DNA of 64,000 nt from Euptelea pleiosperma (taxonomy: Eukaryota; Streptophyta; Magnoliopsida; Ranunculales; Eupteleaceae): contig CM068542.1 in NCBI GenBank assembly GCA_035048495.1, positions 37,973,109 to 38,037,108 on the forward strand. The letters are read 5' to 3'. Below are positions 1 through 18,690 of this stretch, in pieces; position 1 is the stretch's first letter, and each line of letters starts with the position of its first letter. The notes under the pieces were generated by a model. The model worked only from the letters and a program-made list of their open reading frames with translations, was not told the DNA's origin and ran no database searches. The position numbers and the translations under genes are program-made.

Positions 1-1235
1 ACCAACAATAATTAATTTTTATATCTACATCAAATTGTAGTAGGAAATAATACAGAAAAATTACTTAACTATTCCCTTTCTTTTCGTCCTCTCTAAACAT
101 GATAAGAAAATGAAAAAAATTGTTAACACCAAAAGAAAATAATTTTTATAATCTTCATTTTTACATTCAAGCATCGCACAACAGCATATCCACTATGTCC
201 ATAATAGTGACGACCCTTTTATCAATTCTCCCCATCTTCATATTATTTTTATTCATAATCATCTCTTCGTTATCTTCAACAACATCCCCCTAGCCTGTAA
301 AACATGATAAGAAAATATAAAAAAAAGGTTAATAATATTGGAAGAAAATAAAAAAAAATTTATAATCTTCATTTTTAACTTTAAAGATTTTTACAATCCT
401 AAAAAATTAAAACCCTACAAATAAACAAACAATCATTCTAGAGTCTAAACATAAATATGAATGTAAATAATTGAATAACAATTTTTTTAGAGGCCCAAAT
501 CAAGTATTCAACAGAGATGACTTATTGTAGGAAAAAAAAAGTTTTAGAAGAGATGGTAAAAATATCGAATCATATTGGCTTTTCTCCTACTTTTGTGTCT
601 TCGTTATTTGAAGAAGCTCAGTCGGTAAGAGAAAATGTGAGAACCCTGCTTAAACCCTAATATTTATATATGACCGAATTAATGGCTAATTAAATGGATA
701 TTTATTTATTAACGAAATATGGAAAGACATTAGATGTCAATAATGGAAGTGATGTTCATGGGAAAAACGTTTTCAATTGAAACAAAAATAGAATGTTCTG
801 AAAATTGAAAGAAAAAGATGGAAAGCCATTAGAATGCCATAATGAAAGCGGTAGTAATGGGATAAACGTTTTGATTTAAACATAAATAGAAGGTTGTCAA
901 TGTTATGTTTTGAAAAATAAAAAGGTGTTAGGACATGTTGAGAAATACGAATTTAAGAATGAAAGAGAGAATCAAGGAATAAATAATTGAAATTTTAAAG
1001 AAAAATAAATTGAGTTGGTTAGAAAGTCTAAAAAGTCCTTAATGTTTGAGGTGCATTACTTAAAGTGTCAAGGGGTATTTTTGAAAAAGATAAAAAAGAT
1101 AGGGTAAAGTCAAGTGGATGAGAGAGGAAAGAGAATTTTAGATTGTTGACATAGCACTCTGCATGAGGAGAGTGCCATGTCAACTTGATGTGGAGGAGAG
1201 AGAATGACGCTGCTCGCTTCTCTGCTATAGTATAG
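1..1235. other. AT-rich intergenic DNA, possible Helitron end
   Basis: No gene recognised; long A and T runs and no sustained reading frame. Near the right edge the minus strand reads TCTATACTATAGCAGAG starting at 1236 with an A immediately before it, which resembles a plant Helitron 5' terminus. No matching CTAG-type 3' end with a hairpin was found, so the Helitron call is tentative. Confidence 0.35.
1145..1184. repeat. Short perfect-like hairpin
   Basis: Inverted 16-bp arms (1145-1160 and 1169-1184) with one mismatch and an 8-base loop. It lies just inside the possible Helitron terminus at 1236. Function unknown. Confidence 0.6.
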
Positions 1236-1445
1236 ATATATAGATTACCCCTTGGCCTAGTTTAACAGCGTGGTTATTGAATTAAGTTAAAACGGATGGA
1301 TTTGAATCACATGTCGCTTTCGATCATAGTTGCATTAACAGGTGCATGATGCATGTCACGTTTTGTCGGATAATGGTTAAACTAGGTCAAGGGCAGTATT
1401 AATCCTAAAGTTTGAAAGGGGTATTACTAAAGGCTCGGCTTCCGG

Positions 1446-1755
1446 TGACCAACACCTTGGTGTATACCCTCATAGAGGATGAATCAATGGCTGATTTTTG
1501 GTGAAGATGATCTATATGTGAGGAGATCATCCTCACAAAAACTCAAATCATTCTGATATTCATAGATTGGTTTAGAAGTTGAAGAATTATGGACTATCGA
1601 TTTTTACCATATAACTTGAAAACCACATTTAACGGGGTTAGAAATTTCAGAATGGGCTGATTTTTTGTTGGGGTTATCTATATGGTGAGGAGATCATCCT
1701 CACCAAAAATCAGCCATTGATTCATCCTCTATGAAGGTACACCAAGGTGTTGGTC
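1446..1755. mobile_element. Foldback element family B, copy 1
   Basis: About 310 bp. The outer roughly 60 bases of each side are inverted copies of one another, beginning with GACCAACACCTTGG and continuing through GATGAATCAATGGCTGATTT. The same arms recur at 1929-2795 and 62507-62861. It has no coding capacity and resembles a MITE or foldback element. Target duplication not resolved. Confidence 0.7.
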
Positions 1756-1928
1756 AAAAAAATTGGTAAAAAATGTTGGTCATAGGAACCGACCCATTAC
1801 TAAAATACCCTTTTTTTTTAAGGCAAAAGAATATATTTTCTAGTACTTTTCTCCTTATTCGGATGATGACCATGTTTGTGAAAGAGACCTTTAGTGGGTG
1901 GTTGGTTAATTTCTACATTCTTCATAGG

Positions 1929-2795
1929 ATTGAGCTCGGGGGACACCCATTTTAGCGTACCCACATAGAAGATGAATCAATGGCTGATTATTGGTGGGGA
2001 TGATCTCAGGGCCGGCTCAACGATAAGGCCAGTAAAGCGGTCGCTTTAGGCTCCATGTGAGAGAAGGCCCCCAGTCCACTAACCACATGGATGTTTAGCC
2101 CACCTCTTGCTGGACATACAAACCAAAAAAACTTGATTGGTCATCTCTAGCCATAGATTTTAGTACCTTTTAGGATTTGATTCTAGCCATTGGATTCAAG
2201 CATGCTTTTTGAGTAGTAAATCCAATGGCTAGAAATCATCAATCAAGCTGATTTTTAGTATGTTTATCCACCAATATGTGGGTTGAACATCCACAGAGTC
2301 AAATGTGGTTTTCAAGTTACACGGTAAAAATAAACGGTTCATAATTCTTCAACTTCTAAACCAGTCTATGGATATCAGAATGATTTGAATTTTTGTGAGG
2401 ATGATCTCCTCACCAAAAATCAGCCATTGATTCATCTTCTAAGTGGGTCCGCGAAATGGTTGTCCCCCGATTCCGATCCCGATCCTATACTAATATATTA
2501 AATATTAAAAGGCCTCATATTGAGTTTTCGCCTTAGGCCTCAACTTGCATCGAGACGGCCCTGGATGATCTCCTCACCATTCTGAAATTTGTAACCCCAT
2601 CAAATGTTGTTTTCAAGTTACATGGTAAAATTCGACAGTCCATATCATTCTTTAGCTTCTAAACCAGTCTATGAATGTCAGAATGGTTTGAATTTTTGTG
2701 ACGATGATCTCCTCACCATAGAGATCATCCTCACCAAAAATCAGTCATTGATTCATCTTCTATGTGGGTACGCCAAAATGGGTATTCCCGGATCC
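1929..2795. mobile_element. Foldback element family B, copy 2, split by hAT insertion
   Basis: Left and right ends are inverted copies (shared block around GTACCCACATAGAAGATG). The element is interrupted at 2007-2563 by a hAT-type insertion; removing that and one target-site copy restores a continuous foldback element. The left end lies close to the short reading frame at 1773-1955, which I regard as noise. Confidence 0.7.
2007..2563. mobile_element. Non-autonomous hAT element, 557 bp, 8-bp TSD
   Basis: Ends are CAGGGCCG and CGGCCCTG, flanked by identical 8-bp copies of GATGATCT at 1999-2006 and 2564-2571, which is the hAT signature. The interior has no transposase. It carries a palindrome at about 2083-2295 (a relative of foldback family A) and half of a family B element at about 2296-2480, so it is a composite of older repeats. 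Confidence 0.85.
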
Positions 2796-3124
2796 CAACC
2801 CTTCTTCATATTTGGTCGATATTCGTGGAGTATACTTACTTTTGTTGTGGTTTTGAGCTCTTTGGAAAAAGAGGAATCAGAGGGTCTTCAATAATTATAA
2901 CGAGGAAGAATGCTAGCATATATATTATTGTGTTCATTAAATCCTTGATATTCCATCCATTGAAGAAATGGATTTCCCAAGAAGTGAGAAATTGAAACAC
3001 AGGTTTAATTTTCTGCTGAATTGGGAAATGAGCTTTCCAGTAACTATGCTCTCCTCAACCTCAATTTTAGTGTTTATAGCCTTTCTTTTGCTCACGAACA
3101 CAATTATACAATTTTAGGGTATTG

Positions 3125-3414
3125 TGTGGTTATGTGGTCAGCACTCCGCCTCTACTTGAGCCATGAACCCTTTGATATACATAGTTACGCCTCCCTCTAA
3201 CAGCTTAAGCTTTTAGAATAAAGTGGTTGTCAACATGATATTAAAGCAGGACGTCACAGTAGGTCATGGGTTTGAGTCTCGGCAGAGTGCCGAGGAGGTG
3301 TGTTATAGGAGTGTGTCAGCACTCCGCCTCTAATTGACCCATGAATTCTTTGATATACATAGTTACGCCTCCCTCTAACAACTTAAGCTTTTAGAGTAAA
3401 AGTGGTTGTCAACA
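3125..3414 (+). mobile_element. SMART-like miniature LTR retrotransposon (290 bp)
   Basis: Two direct repeats of 111 bp (3125-3235) and 114 bp (3301-3414), both starting TGT and ending CAACA, flank a 65-bp centre. The centre begins TGATATTAAAGC, a degraded match to the TGGTATCAGAGC primer-binding site of initiator-Met-tRNA-primed elements, and ends in a purine-rich CGAGGAGGTG before the right LTR. Size and layout match the SMART elements described in grasses. No target duplication is visible. A tRNA-derived SINE is the alternative, because the centre also contains a B-box-like GGTTTGAGTCTC. Confidence 0.6.
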
Positions 3415-4127
3415 AAACTTACTACTTTTAGTAATGTTTTTTTTATATTTAGTCCTCTATAATGAGGGTTTTGGTCGAATTAGGAAATGTTTCTATTTTA
3501 TGTAAGTTTACTATTTCAAGAAAGTTTCTATTTTTAGCAGTTTTTAGATTTTTAGTTGCTCTCTATTTCTTTAGTCCATTTGTCCTATAAAAATAGGTTG
3601 TACTTCGACAAAATTATTAATAATTTTTTTTTATATAATTCAATTGCTTCTGATTCACCTTGTAGATTCAAACTAATCCATTGACACAAATAGTTCATGG
3701 GCGAAAAATCGAGTTATTTGGGTCCTGAAGGATTAATAGGGCGAACTACTGCTAGTTTTCGGATACATGATCATATCCATCCTGATCATAGAGACGGTGC
3801 TTGCCCAAGACTTGGCTTCACCACATCTAGGGATCGAGGTCCTGGTCTCCCTAGAAACAAACGTTCCATGAGAAGGTTATTACCTTTATATCATGTTTCA
3901 GTACTGTCCCTGAACTTATGTAACTCACACCATGCATACAAACATGAAGAGAAATTTCAACTTATTAATCACCTGGACCACTTTTGGTTTACAAGTTGCA
4001 GAGTCCTTGAACTTATTTAACTTACACCATGCTAATCTGGATTTATTTCTTGATTCAGTGAACCGCATACAATTTGGAATTCTTTCTTCTCCTTGGTGGT
4101 CCAATTTTTTGAGATCCTGTTTAATCT
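3415..4127. other. 3' flank of SCPL copy 1
   Basis: No gene. The stretch 3420-3660 looks like the 3' part of an old LTR (TATA-like CCTATAAAAATAGG near 3595). From about 3900 the sequence matches the 3' flanks of the other SCPL copies (for example the block ending AACTTACACCATGC), so the duplicated unit extends beyond the stop codon. Confidence 0.4.
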
Positions 4128-8002
<3,875 letters not shown>

Positions 8003-8420
8003 GGCTGTCTTAGGGTTATTTGTGATTACTTTGTGACTCTATTTTATAGAGGGAAAGGGCGATTTGCTCAATGAAAGAAGTGTTTGTTCAGCGCGGCAAA
8101 TATATACTTTTAAGAAGATATGTTGTGAGTATCGTTAAATATCTGTTCTTGTTAGCACCTTAACTGTCTTATCTACATCGAAGGCAATATGCTCTCTAGT
8201 TCTTTAAATTATATATCTTTATTAAGATCACAGCTAATACAAACGGCAGCTAGAACCTTACAATGTGTCTCTTTCCTTTGGTCTATTACTCTCTCTCTCT
8301 CTTTCTAAATTGATAACAACATATAATAGTAAATAATGAGAGGGTTAATTTGTCAAAGGGTATAAAGGCACCAGACCATGGTTGTGTTTGCTGGTTCGCT
8401 TGGTTCAAGTTTACAGTTTA
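8003..8420 (-). promoter_or_regulatory. SCPL copy 1 promoter, conserved block with TATA box
   Basis: A TATAAAAT box lies at 8048-8041 on the minus strand, about 40 bases before the ATG at 8002. The block up to about 8420 is shared with the upstream regions of copies 2, 3 and (partly) 4, including a CT-repeat and a stretch around CAGACCATGGTTGTGTTTGC. If this TATA is used, the leader would be only about 10-20 nt long. Confidence 0.6.
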
Positions 8421-9099
8421 AGATATATAAAATATCAACTTTTCCCCCTTTGTTTATCTAATTATCCCCTTTCTATTTATACTCATTCCCTCTAAAATTC
8501 AAAAACCGTTAGAGCACGGGAGAAAGCAAGGGAGACTATTTCAAAGCGAGGGAAACTATTGAAAAAGCAAAAGGAGAATACCTAAAAGATTTTAGGGTTG
8601 TAATCTATATCTTCTACAACTCTCATTGGGAACTTTTGAGTAAAACAATCAATGGATGTATGTATTTGAATTCAATTTTTTTTAATCAACAAAATCATTC
8701 TAACCTCATTTTCGAAACCATTCTAACAAGAGTTTCTAATAATCTTGCTGGAACGATACATTAGGGTTTTTTTTCTCGTGCAATCTCGGTCATGGTCTTT
8801 GAATTGATTGTTTGAACTGCTAAGTCCAGACGATCATTCATTGTTCAGACTTAATAGTCTGAACAACGAAGCATTGTCCGGACTTAACAGTCTGAACAAC
8901 GACGAGTACCTACGGAACGAGAGGTGCCTCCACTCTCCGGCAACCAACAAGGACGGAGAAAGAGGGCAACAGGTGACGCTAGAGAGAAAATAGAGTTGAT
9001 GGTGTGGTGAGGGTGGGTGGGTAGAGGAAGAGCGACATAAGGCGATTTCACCGAAATCGCAAAACCCTTCCAAAATACCCTTTCGTGTCTGTCATTTGG

Positions 9100-9163
9100 G
9101 TGTGTGTGTGTGTGTGTGTGTGGGGGGGGGGGGGGGGCGGGGGGGGGGGGGGGGGGGGGGGGG
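9100..9163 (+). repeat. (TG)n followed by about 40-base G tract
   Basis: About 11 TG units run into a G homopolymer of roughly 42 bases broken only by a C at 9138. The tract could form G-quadruplexes. The length is probably unreliable in any assembly. Confidence 0.9.
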
Positions 9164-10317
9164 AGGTGGGGAGGATGATAAGAGATTTCGATTGGCCCAT
9201 ATTTCGATGGGCCCACGGGCCAATTAGAAAATTTCAAAAATTGTGGAGGGGAAATAAGAGAAAGGGGGGAGAAAAGAGAAACTGACGGGGTATCGAAAAT
9301 TCCCCATAATTTGGAATACTTGACCAACCCATACCTAAAAAATTTGCAAACTATACTTTAAATATTAGAAAATTTTCTAAATTGTCAACTAGCTAACTTG
9401 TCAACTTTTTATAATTCTGTTTAAAAAAAATAATATTCCTTTTTTTTTTTTTGGATCTGTTGCAGTAAAAGCAAACCCTTTCCTTTGTCAAACAAAAAGA
9501 ACATAAACATTTAAGCAATTCTTCATTTACCATCTTTATAACTTCCTCCTTCCATTCGTCTTCTTCCTTCCTCAGCTTCTTCTTCTTCTTCGTGTTCTTC
9601 CCATTGAAAATGACATTTTGAAAAAAAAAAAAAAAACTTCACATTATGCGACCTTGAACAAATTTTCAGAATCGGCATCCGTCTTTGTTTACAAGCCTTC
9701 TACGCTTGGTGCCAACTTTATCAGAATCGAGGATTTGGAGAGGTATGCGTTTCTCTTTTATTCATTTTTTTCTAATTTATAAATTAAAATCATAAATTTC
9801 ATATATCTATTAACAAACATATATTCGACGAAGACAACACTAAATATTTCTGGGAGAATAATGATACTCTTAAATGAAAGTTCAGGATATTACAAATTAG
9901 ACATTTAAAGCGTTTAACTATGACAAGAGATTTAGGCTATCTAGGGAATCTAGCTTTTTTTTTTTTTTTTATAGAAGAAAGAGGTAAAACGGTAGGAATG
10001 GTCTCTAGGTTTCCTTATGTACATATACAATTTTATTGGTGTTGGACGATTTTTGTGTCAACATCATTGAATACTACAATTATCATGTTCTAATATTTTA
10101 AAGATAATTTAGCACATCTGTAGTTATTTGAGTATTCCAAATTCACAATTACTTAATTTTTGTCTTTCGTATTTATGTCTATAGAACCATTAAGAAAAGT
10201 TATAGCACACATCGATCTAAGGTGTGCGAAATTAACTAGGGGCACATTGAGAATATCCACCATATAAAGTGGAATAATGCCCAAAGTACTAGGGACTATA
10301 GGCATGGCCCACCAATT

Positions 10318-10359
<42 letters not shown>
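10318..10359 (+). repeat. (AT)n(AG)n microsatellite
   Basis: About 10 AT units run directly into about 12 AG units. Confidence 0.9.
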
Positions 10360-10437
10360 CTGATACAATATGATGTGGATATATAATATATGTGCATGAG
10401 TTGAAATGTTGAAAACATTATCATCATCTACACTTTA

Positions 10438-11125
10438 TCTATATAACAAACACAGGGAAGTTGTCTCCCCACTTATACCCCCTCTTATCTATTTTGACAA
10501 AAGACGGCCAAGATCTTTTCCCCCAAATGATGGTGGATCTCAGCTACTCACACCTGATTTTGGCAAATGCTTTGACGGAGTGTTGAGGGCACAGGCCACC
10601 CACAATAAATATAACAAGTGATGACTGTGATTTTCTTATACCCCCTCTTATCTTATATGGCTTCAATAATGAGTGGCTGAGATCCACTATGCTTTCATAT
10701 CGATGGCTGAGATTAACTCCCACCTGATTTTGATAAACACTTTCTTGGAAAGTGACGCGGGCACGAGCCACCCACGCATATATCAAGACAACTCAGTTGT
10801 ATTCTCTTATCTTATCCATCCATTTAAGTTAGATAAAGAGTGGTTGAGATCAAATCCATCGATCTAATATGGACGGTTAGATTTTAGCCACTCAATTCGC
10901 CTAATTTGACCTCAATTTATTCAAAATTTAAATTTCAACACCGTTATTTTTTGTTATTTCTGTTATTTTCTCATTTCTCCCTCTGTGCGTTACAATCCAT
11001 TATAACAGCCGTTATAATGAAAAAAATGGTAAGGCCCCAGTTGTTATACTGTTTGAGTGCCGAAGGCACCCAATTTTTGCAAACGCTTTTGTCGGAGAGT
11101 GCCATGGGCACGGGCCATTTACTAG
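10438..11125 (+). mobile_element. Non-autonomous Helitron, 688 bp
   Basis: Begins TCTATATAAC directly after an A (10437) and ends TTTACTAG directly before a T (11126), the A|T target of Helitrons. A hairpin GTGCC-ATG-GGCAC (11099-11111) sits 10 bases upstream of the terminal CTAG. A second such hairpin occurs near 11056-11069, and two degenerate internal copies of the 3' end suggest a composite. It carries a piece of the AACGG MITE family (about 10930-11050). No Rep/helicase coding. Confidence 0.8.
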
Positions 11126-11970
11126 TCTAAAATATTTAGAGTCGACAATATAAAATTTTTACGCTTAATAAACCTATAGCTTGGTTATTTTGTGGGGTAC
11201 GATAGTGTATCCTTCATAGATTAACCTATGTACATGTGAGTATGATAGTGAGTTCACTTCCAACAAAACTAAGGTTGATTATCTAGAGCGCTTATAAAAA
11301 TTGAGATTTAACTCATGACAAAAAGAACAAAATCATAAGAATTAAATAATATACTAGAAAAGTAGTATATGTAGTCTATTCTCTCAATTTAATTTACATT
11401 ATATAGTTAGATAGTTAAAGATATCAAATTAACGGAATAGCTAATAAACTCGATAGACTTATACTAAGTAAAGGTTTAAGTCCAAAAGATACCTTTGCCT
11501 ATACATGATATTTGCAATTGCACCATCGACTTACTTCTAAATTTTCGTTTATGTGAGAAATTGTTATTTAAATGCTAAGTTTTATTATGTATACCTACAG
11601 AGGTTTGAACTTAAGATACATGGATTTGGTGTTTTGTGTTCCTGGTGTTGCCTTCCTTGGGTTGAGTTGTTGACTCTTGTGAGTAGGCATCTACAAAACC
11701 TGTCAGCGTCACAATAATATAGGGGATGAATATGTTTTAGCACAATGCATGCCTAAGCTCTTTCACCATTATCCGATAATTTCTTAATTTACTTTTTTGG
11801 TTACTGCTTTGGTATTGGATTATGAGTTCCTACATTATGAATAGTTGACTTCATTAGATTACATTTGTTGAGTTGTATCTTATTTATCTATTTTTTCTTT
11901 CAATTCATTTAATTGTGACTGTAACACTGAGAGGAAATAAAATTTATTGATAAACTTGATCTAATATATA
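11126..11970. other. 3' flank of SCPL duplication unit (copy 2)
   Basis: No gene. From about 11640 to 11940 the sequence aligns with 21990-22680 (3' flank of copy 3) and, in part, with 29100-29240 (copy 4), for example around GGCATCTACAAAACCTGTCAG and CCGATAATTTCTTAATTTAC. In this copy the flank is separated from the SCPL stop codon by inserted elements. Confidence 0.6.
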
Positions 11971-12300
11971 CTAGGGGAAAGCCACATGCGATGCACATGC
12001 ACCTCACACATGGCAGCACCTTACACGTAGCACCCTCGTAGAGATCACTCACCATATCGATATTTGGCCCATCCCTAGATGGACCTAAATGCCAAAAATC
12101 AGCCTATTAATAATTTTTAAGAACTTGATTGGAGTCATTTTCACAGGTTAATTTTGAACATTATATGGGTATTCAAATCCAAAGGTTTGAAATCACTAAA
12201 CAGGCTTATATAGGTCCACCTAAGGATGTGACAAACATCCATCCAGTCAGTGGTATCTAAGAGTGTGCCACGTGGCTTATACTATTGTCCCTCATCAATG
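11971..12300 (-). mobile_element. Helitron-like fragment with family A palindrome core
   Basis: On the minus strand it ends ...GTGGCTTTCCCCTAG followed by T, the same 3' end type as 36530-37008 and 16190-16767. The body is a copy of foldback family A (arms with GCCACGTGGCACACTC and GGATGGATGTTTG). The 5' terminus is not recognisable. Confidence 0.55.
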
Positions 12301-12439
12301 ACATGTAGGCGTGCTATATATCCTTTACTGTGCAGGGCGTACTCCAACCCAGGATTTGTCCTTAGAACAGAGGCATTTAATAAGGGTTTTACCTTTGAAA
12401 GTAGAGGCCTTTAATTGTGTGTATATATATATATATACA

Positions 12440-14561
12440 TAATCTTGACAATCGAGAGAATGTGTAATAAGACAATAATGATATGGTGCACATGATCACA
12501 CAACTTATTACAACTCATGGGGATCAATGATCGTCATGAGTTTGCCAAAATCGTTAGTCACCAAAGAGAGATCGCCTGAACAAAATATTGTCTTAGAGTT
12601 GAATGTAGGTTAAATATGTCGCTTGCCGATAATTCAAATGTGCAATTATGCCTCTTCTGGGCTAAGAGAAGAAGTAGAAGAAAAGATGTGGGCCTCTTGG
12701 TGGCCGAAATTAAATGATGTGCGAAAATTTGCAGAAGTGTGTCCGGTATTTTTGGGACCTCGTGGGCTTGGCTTTGAAAACTCTTCAAGCACGTCTTTTT
12801 TCGTTGCATTTTGGGCTCAATCAATTTTGGTATTTAGCCAACAAGAGTTGAGCCTATATTGGGCTAAGGAAGAGGTTGTGGACATCTTGTCTGATAGGCT
12901 TAGAGTACTCTACGAATCCTCGAGCAATGAAGTGTGTGAAGCCCTTTTAGGCCTCACAAGCAGGGTGTACACCTCTTTTGAGCCTCACTGGTGTGTGCTT
13001 TTTTTTTTTTTTTAGGTCGAATTCCCCGTCAAAGAATTGACCACCTGATCCATATTGGTAGCAGGAGGGAGTGGAAGCTGCGCACTTCGAAACAAAGAAC
13101 TTAGTTGTTCTTCGATTTCACGATGCAAGATATGGGAGGCATGCTGCTTTATTAGGGGAGATGCATTCGGTGAATGCTGAAGGTAACTAAGAAACTCTGC
13201 AAAAACAATTCGTAACCGTTCCATTGGCTCATTCAAGAAATCTTTCTTATTCCTTACTCTTCTGAGTGAAGAATTTTAACTAATGGTTTTTTAGTTGGAA
13301 CACCCGCCAAGAGTGAAGAACTAAAGAGAGCTGTGGTTGGTTGTTGACCAACGGAAAGCATGGGAGAAAGATGTACAAACAGAAACTGGAACATCATAAG
13401 AATTAATCAGAATCAATATCAACGACCGAGACCGAGACCGACGAAGATACTGTACTGAATGACTTGATCGATCGTACTAGATAGTATAAGATAGACCATA
13501 AACCTTTCATACGCAATTCCTCGATGGGTTGGAATGGGGGCTCATGTTACGCTAAGGGACTTCGGCCTGTACAAGAAGCCCATAAGAAAATATCCCCACT
13601 TTTTTTGTTTATTCACCGAACTAAATAAGGAATTTTATATAACAAAAAAGGTGAATAGAATTAATATATAAGACGGTGGAGGAGGCGGTGGACGTGACAT
13701 CAGATAAACAGAGTCGTGTGTGCAAGTTTGTGATCGGGATTAGAGAAGGGGTTTACAAGGAGAACGTTAGGCTTTCGTTGGAGAAGAAAAATGTGGTGTT
13801 TTTGGGAAATGGCATTGGCAAAAAAGTCATTACGAGTCCTTGAATGTGGGCCACTTGGGCGTTTCCACCTACAACACGATTAAATGGTTATGGAAATAGC
13901 ATGTCTTGTGGTTGATGTGATGAGTGGCAACAGTTATAGCGCACGATGGGCGGTGGTAGTGTACGGTGATGAAGGAGCATTGAAATTTTTGTGATGATGA
14001 TTGGGTGGCATACAGGGATGATAGTGGTAGCAGCAATAGTGAAGGCGAGTCTAGTGGTCTTTGAAACAAGGAGCTGTTGAGTGAAGATGGATGATGATGG
14101 CTTCTTCTTTTCTTTTCATTTTTTTTTTTTTTTTTTTTTTTTTTAAGCCAAAAGAAAGGGAAGGTGAATTTTAGTCCAGATAAGTAGTTGGAACACAAAC
14201 AGTGACGAAAATCACTAACAATGACAGGTGGCAACAAGAGCACTCCCACAATGAAGAGCTAGCTGCGACAGTGACGAATTGGCCGTGGTGAATGAGGACT
14301 AATGATGTCAGTCGGCAATGTCACTCGCCAAAAAAGACACAAAATTGAGAACTTGGTCTTAAAAGAACAAAGGCTCTGATATTATAATATCTTAACAAAA
14401 GTTTATATAAAGATAACAAGATCAAAGAACTAATCTTAACAAATCTTATTTAATATCCTAATTGATTTATCATAATTAATCTTGATCGACAATCCGAAGA
14501 ATGTGTGACGAAATATACCAATAATAATACGGTACGGTGCTTCTCACACAACTTAATATTA
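12440..14561 (-). mobile_element. Decayed non-autonomous LTR retrotransposon (minus strand)
   Basis: A right-hand LTR-like segment (about 14380-14561) is followed inward by GGCTCTGATA, the complement of a TATCAGAGCC primer-binding site. A truncated relative lies at 12440-12515 beside a CCATGAGTTG-type polypurine region. The flank ACTCATGGGGATCAATGATCGTC is shared with the element at 34.9 kb. No gag or pol was found. It interrupts the SCPL copy 2 3' flank that is continuous in copy 3. Confidence 0.55.
13012..13236 (-). other. Open frame inside LTR element, possible captured gene fragment
   Basis: A 74-codon minus-strand frame beginning MNEPMERLRIVFAEFLSYLQ. It has protein-like composition with an amphipathic helical look, unlike the low-complexity frames nearby. 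It lacks a recognised domain, sits between poly-T DNA and LTR remnants, and could be a captured exon or chance. I do not recognise the family. Confidence 0.2.
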
Positions 14562-14794
14562 CATGCAATATTTGTCCCTAAAAAACATAAACATTGTAAA
14601 TATAACAAAAAATTCAATTAAACAAATTTTTTTACTAGCCTAACTCCATGAACTAAAGTACTGTTATTACAAGAAGAGAAATAGGAGCACTTTTCCTTTC
14701 CAAATCAGTGTCCTTGAGCTAATCTAACTTACACTATGCAACTCTTAAAATATTTATTTCTTCATCTTAGCCGTCCGATTTATGACATCCCAGT

Positions 14795-18348
<3,554 letters not shown>

Positions 18349-18690
18349 GGCTATCTTAGGGTTATTTGTGATTACTTTGCGACTCTATTTATAGAGGGAA
18401 ATGGCGATTTGCTCAATGAAACAAGTGTTTGTTGACTTTGTGCAACGCTGCAAGATACTTTTAACTTTTAAGAAGTTATGTTGTTAGTATCGTTAAATGC
18501 CTATTCTTGTTGCCACCTTAACTGTCTTATCTACATCGAAGGCTATGTGCACTCTATTTTTATTAAGATCACAGCTAATACAAACGGTAACTAGAACCTT
18601 ACGATAGACGTCTCTCTCTCTCTCTCTCATTTGTCAAAGGGTATAAAGGCAGCAGACCATGGTTGTGTTTGCTGGTTTGCTTGGTTCAGG
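18349..18690 (-). promoter_or_regulatory. SCPL copy 2 promoter with TATA box
   Basis: TATAAATAG at 18393-18385 on the minus strand, 37-45 bases before the ATG. The rest of the block aligns with the copy 1 upstream region, including a (TC)n run near 18611 and the CAGACCATGGTTGTGTTTGC stretch near 18652. Confidence 0.6.

Larger units (their letters stand above)
8421..10437. other. Intergenic DNA between SCPL copies 1 and 2
   Basis: No gene recognised. Around 8840-8905 there is a short tandem of GTTCAGACTTAA-AGTCTGAAC inverted words. A GT/G tract lies at 9100-9163. A pyrimidine-rich stretch lies at 9540-9610. At 9668-9751 a sequence is bracketed by TTTTCAG and GTATGC and could be mistaken for an exon, but no adjoining exons were found. 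Confidence 0.4.

Noticed and set aside
3236..3300. tRNA-like gene (B-box-like GGTTTGAGTCTC)
   Set aside because: No cloverleaf can be built, and the segment is explained better as the centre of a miniature LTR element.
3697..4020. 107-codon frame before SCPL copy 1
   Set aside because: Overlaps LTR-like DNA and the duplicated SCPL 3' flank on the opposite strand; no recognised similarity.
8884..9327. Pro/His-rich and Gly-rich frames across the TG/G tract
   Set aside because: They are translations of a microsatellite and homopolymer, with no conserved flanks.
9668..9751. Isolated exon between TTTTCAG and GTATGC
   Set aside because: No neighbouring exons, promoter or recognised protein; a chance pair of splice-like words.
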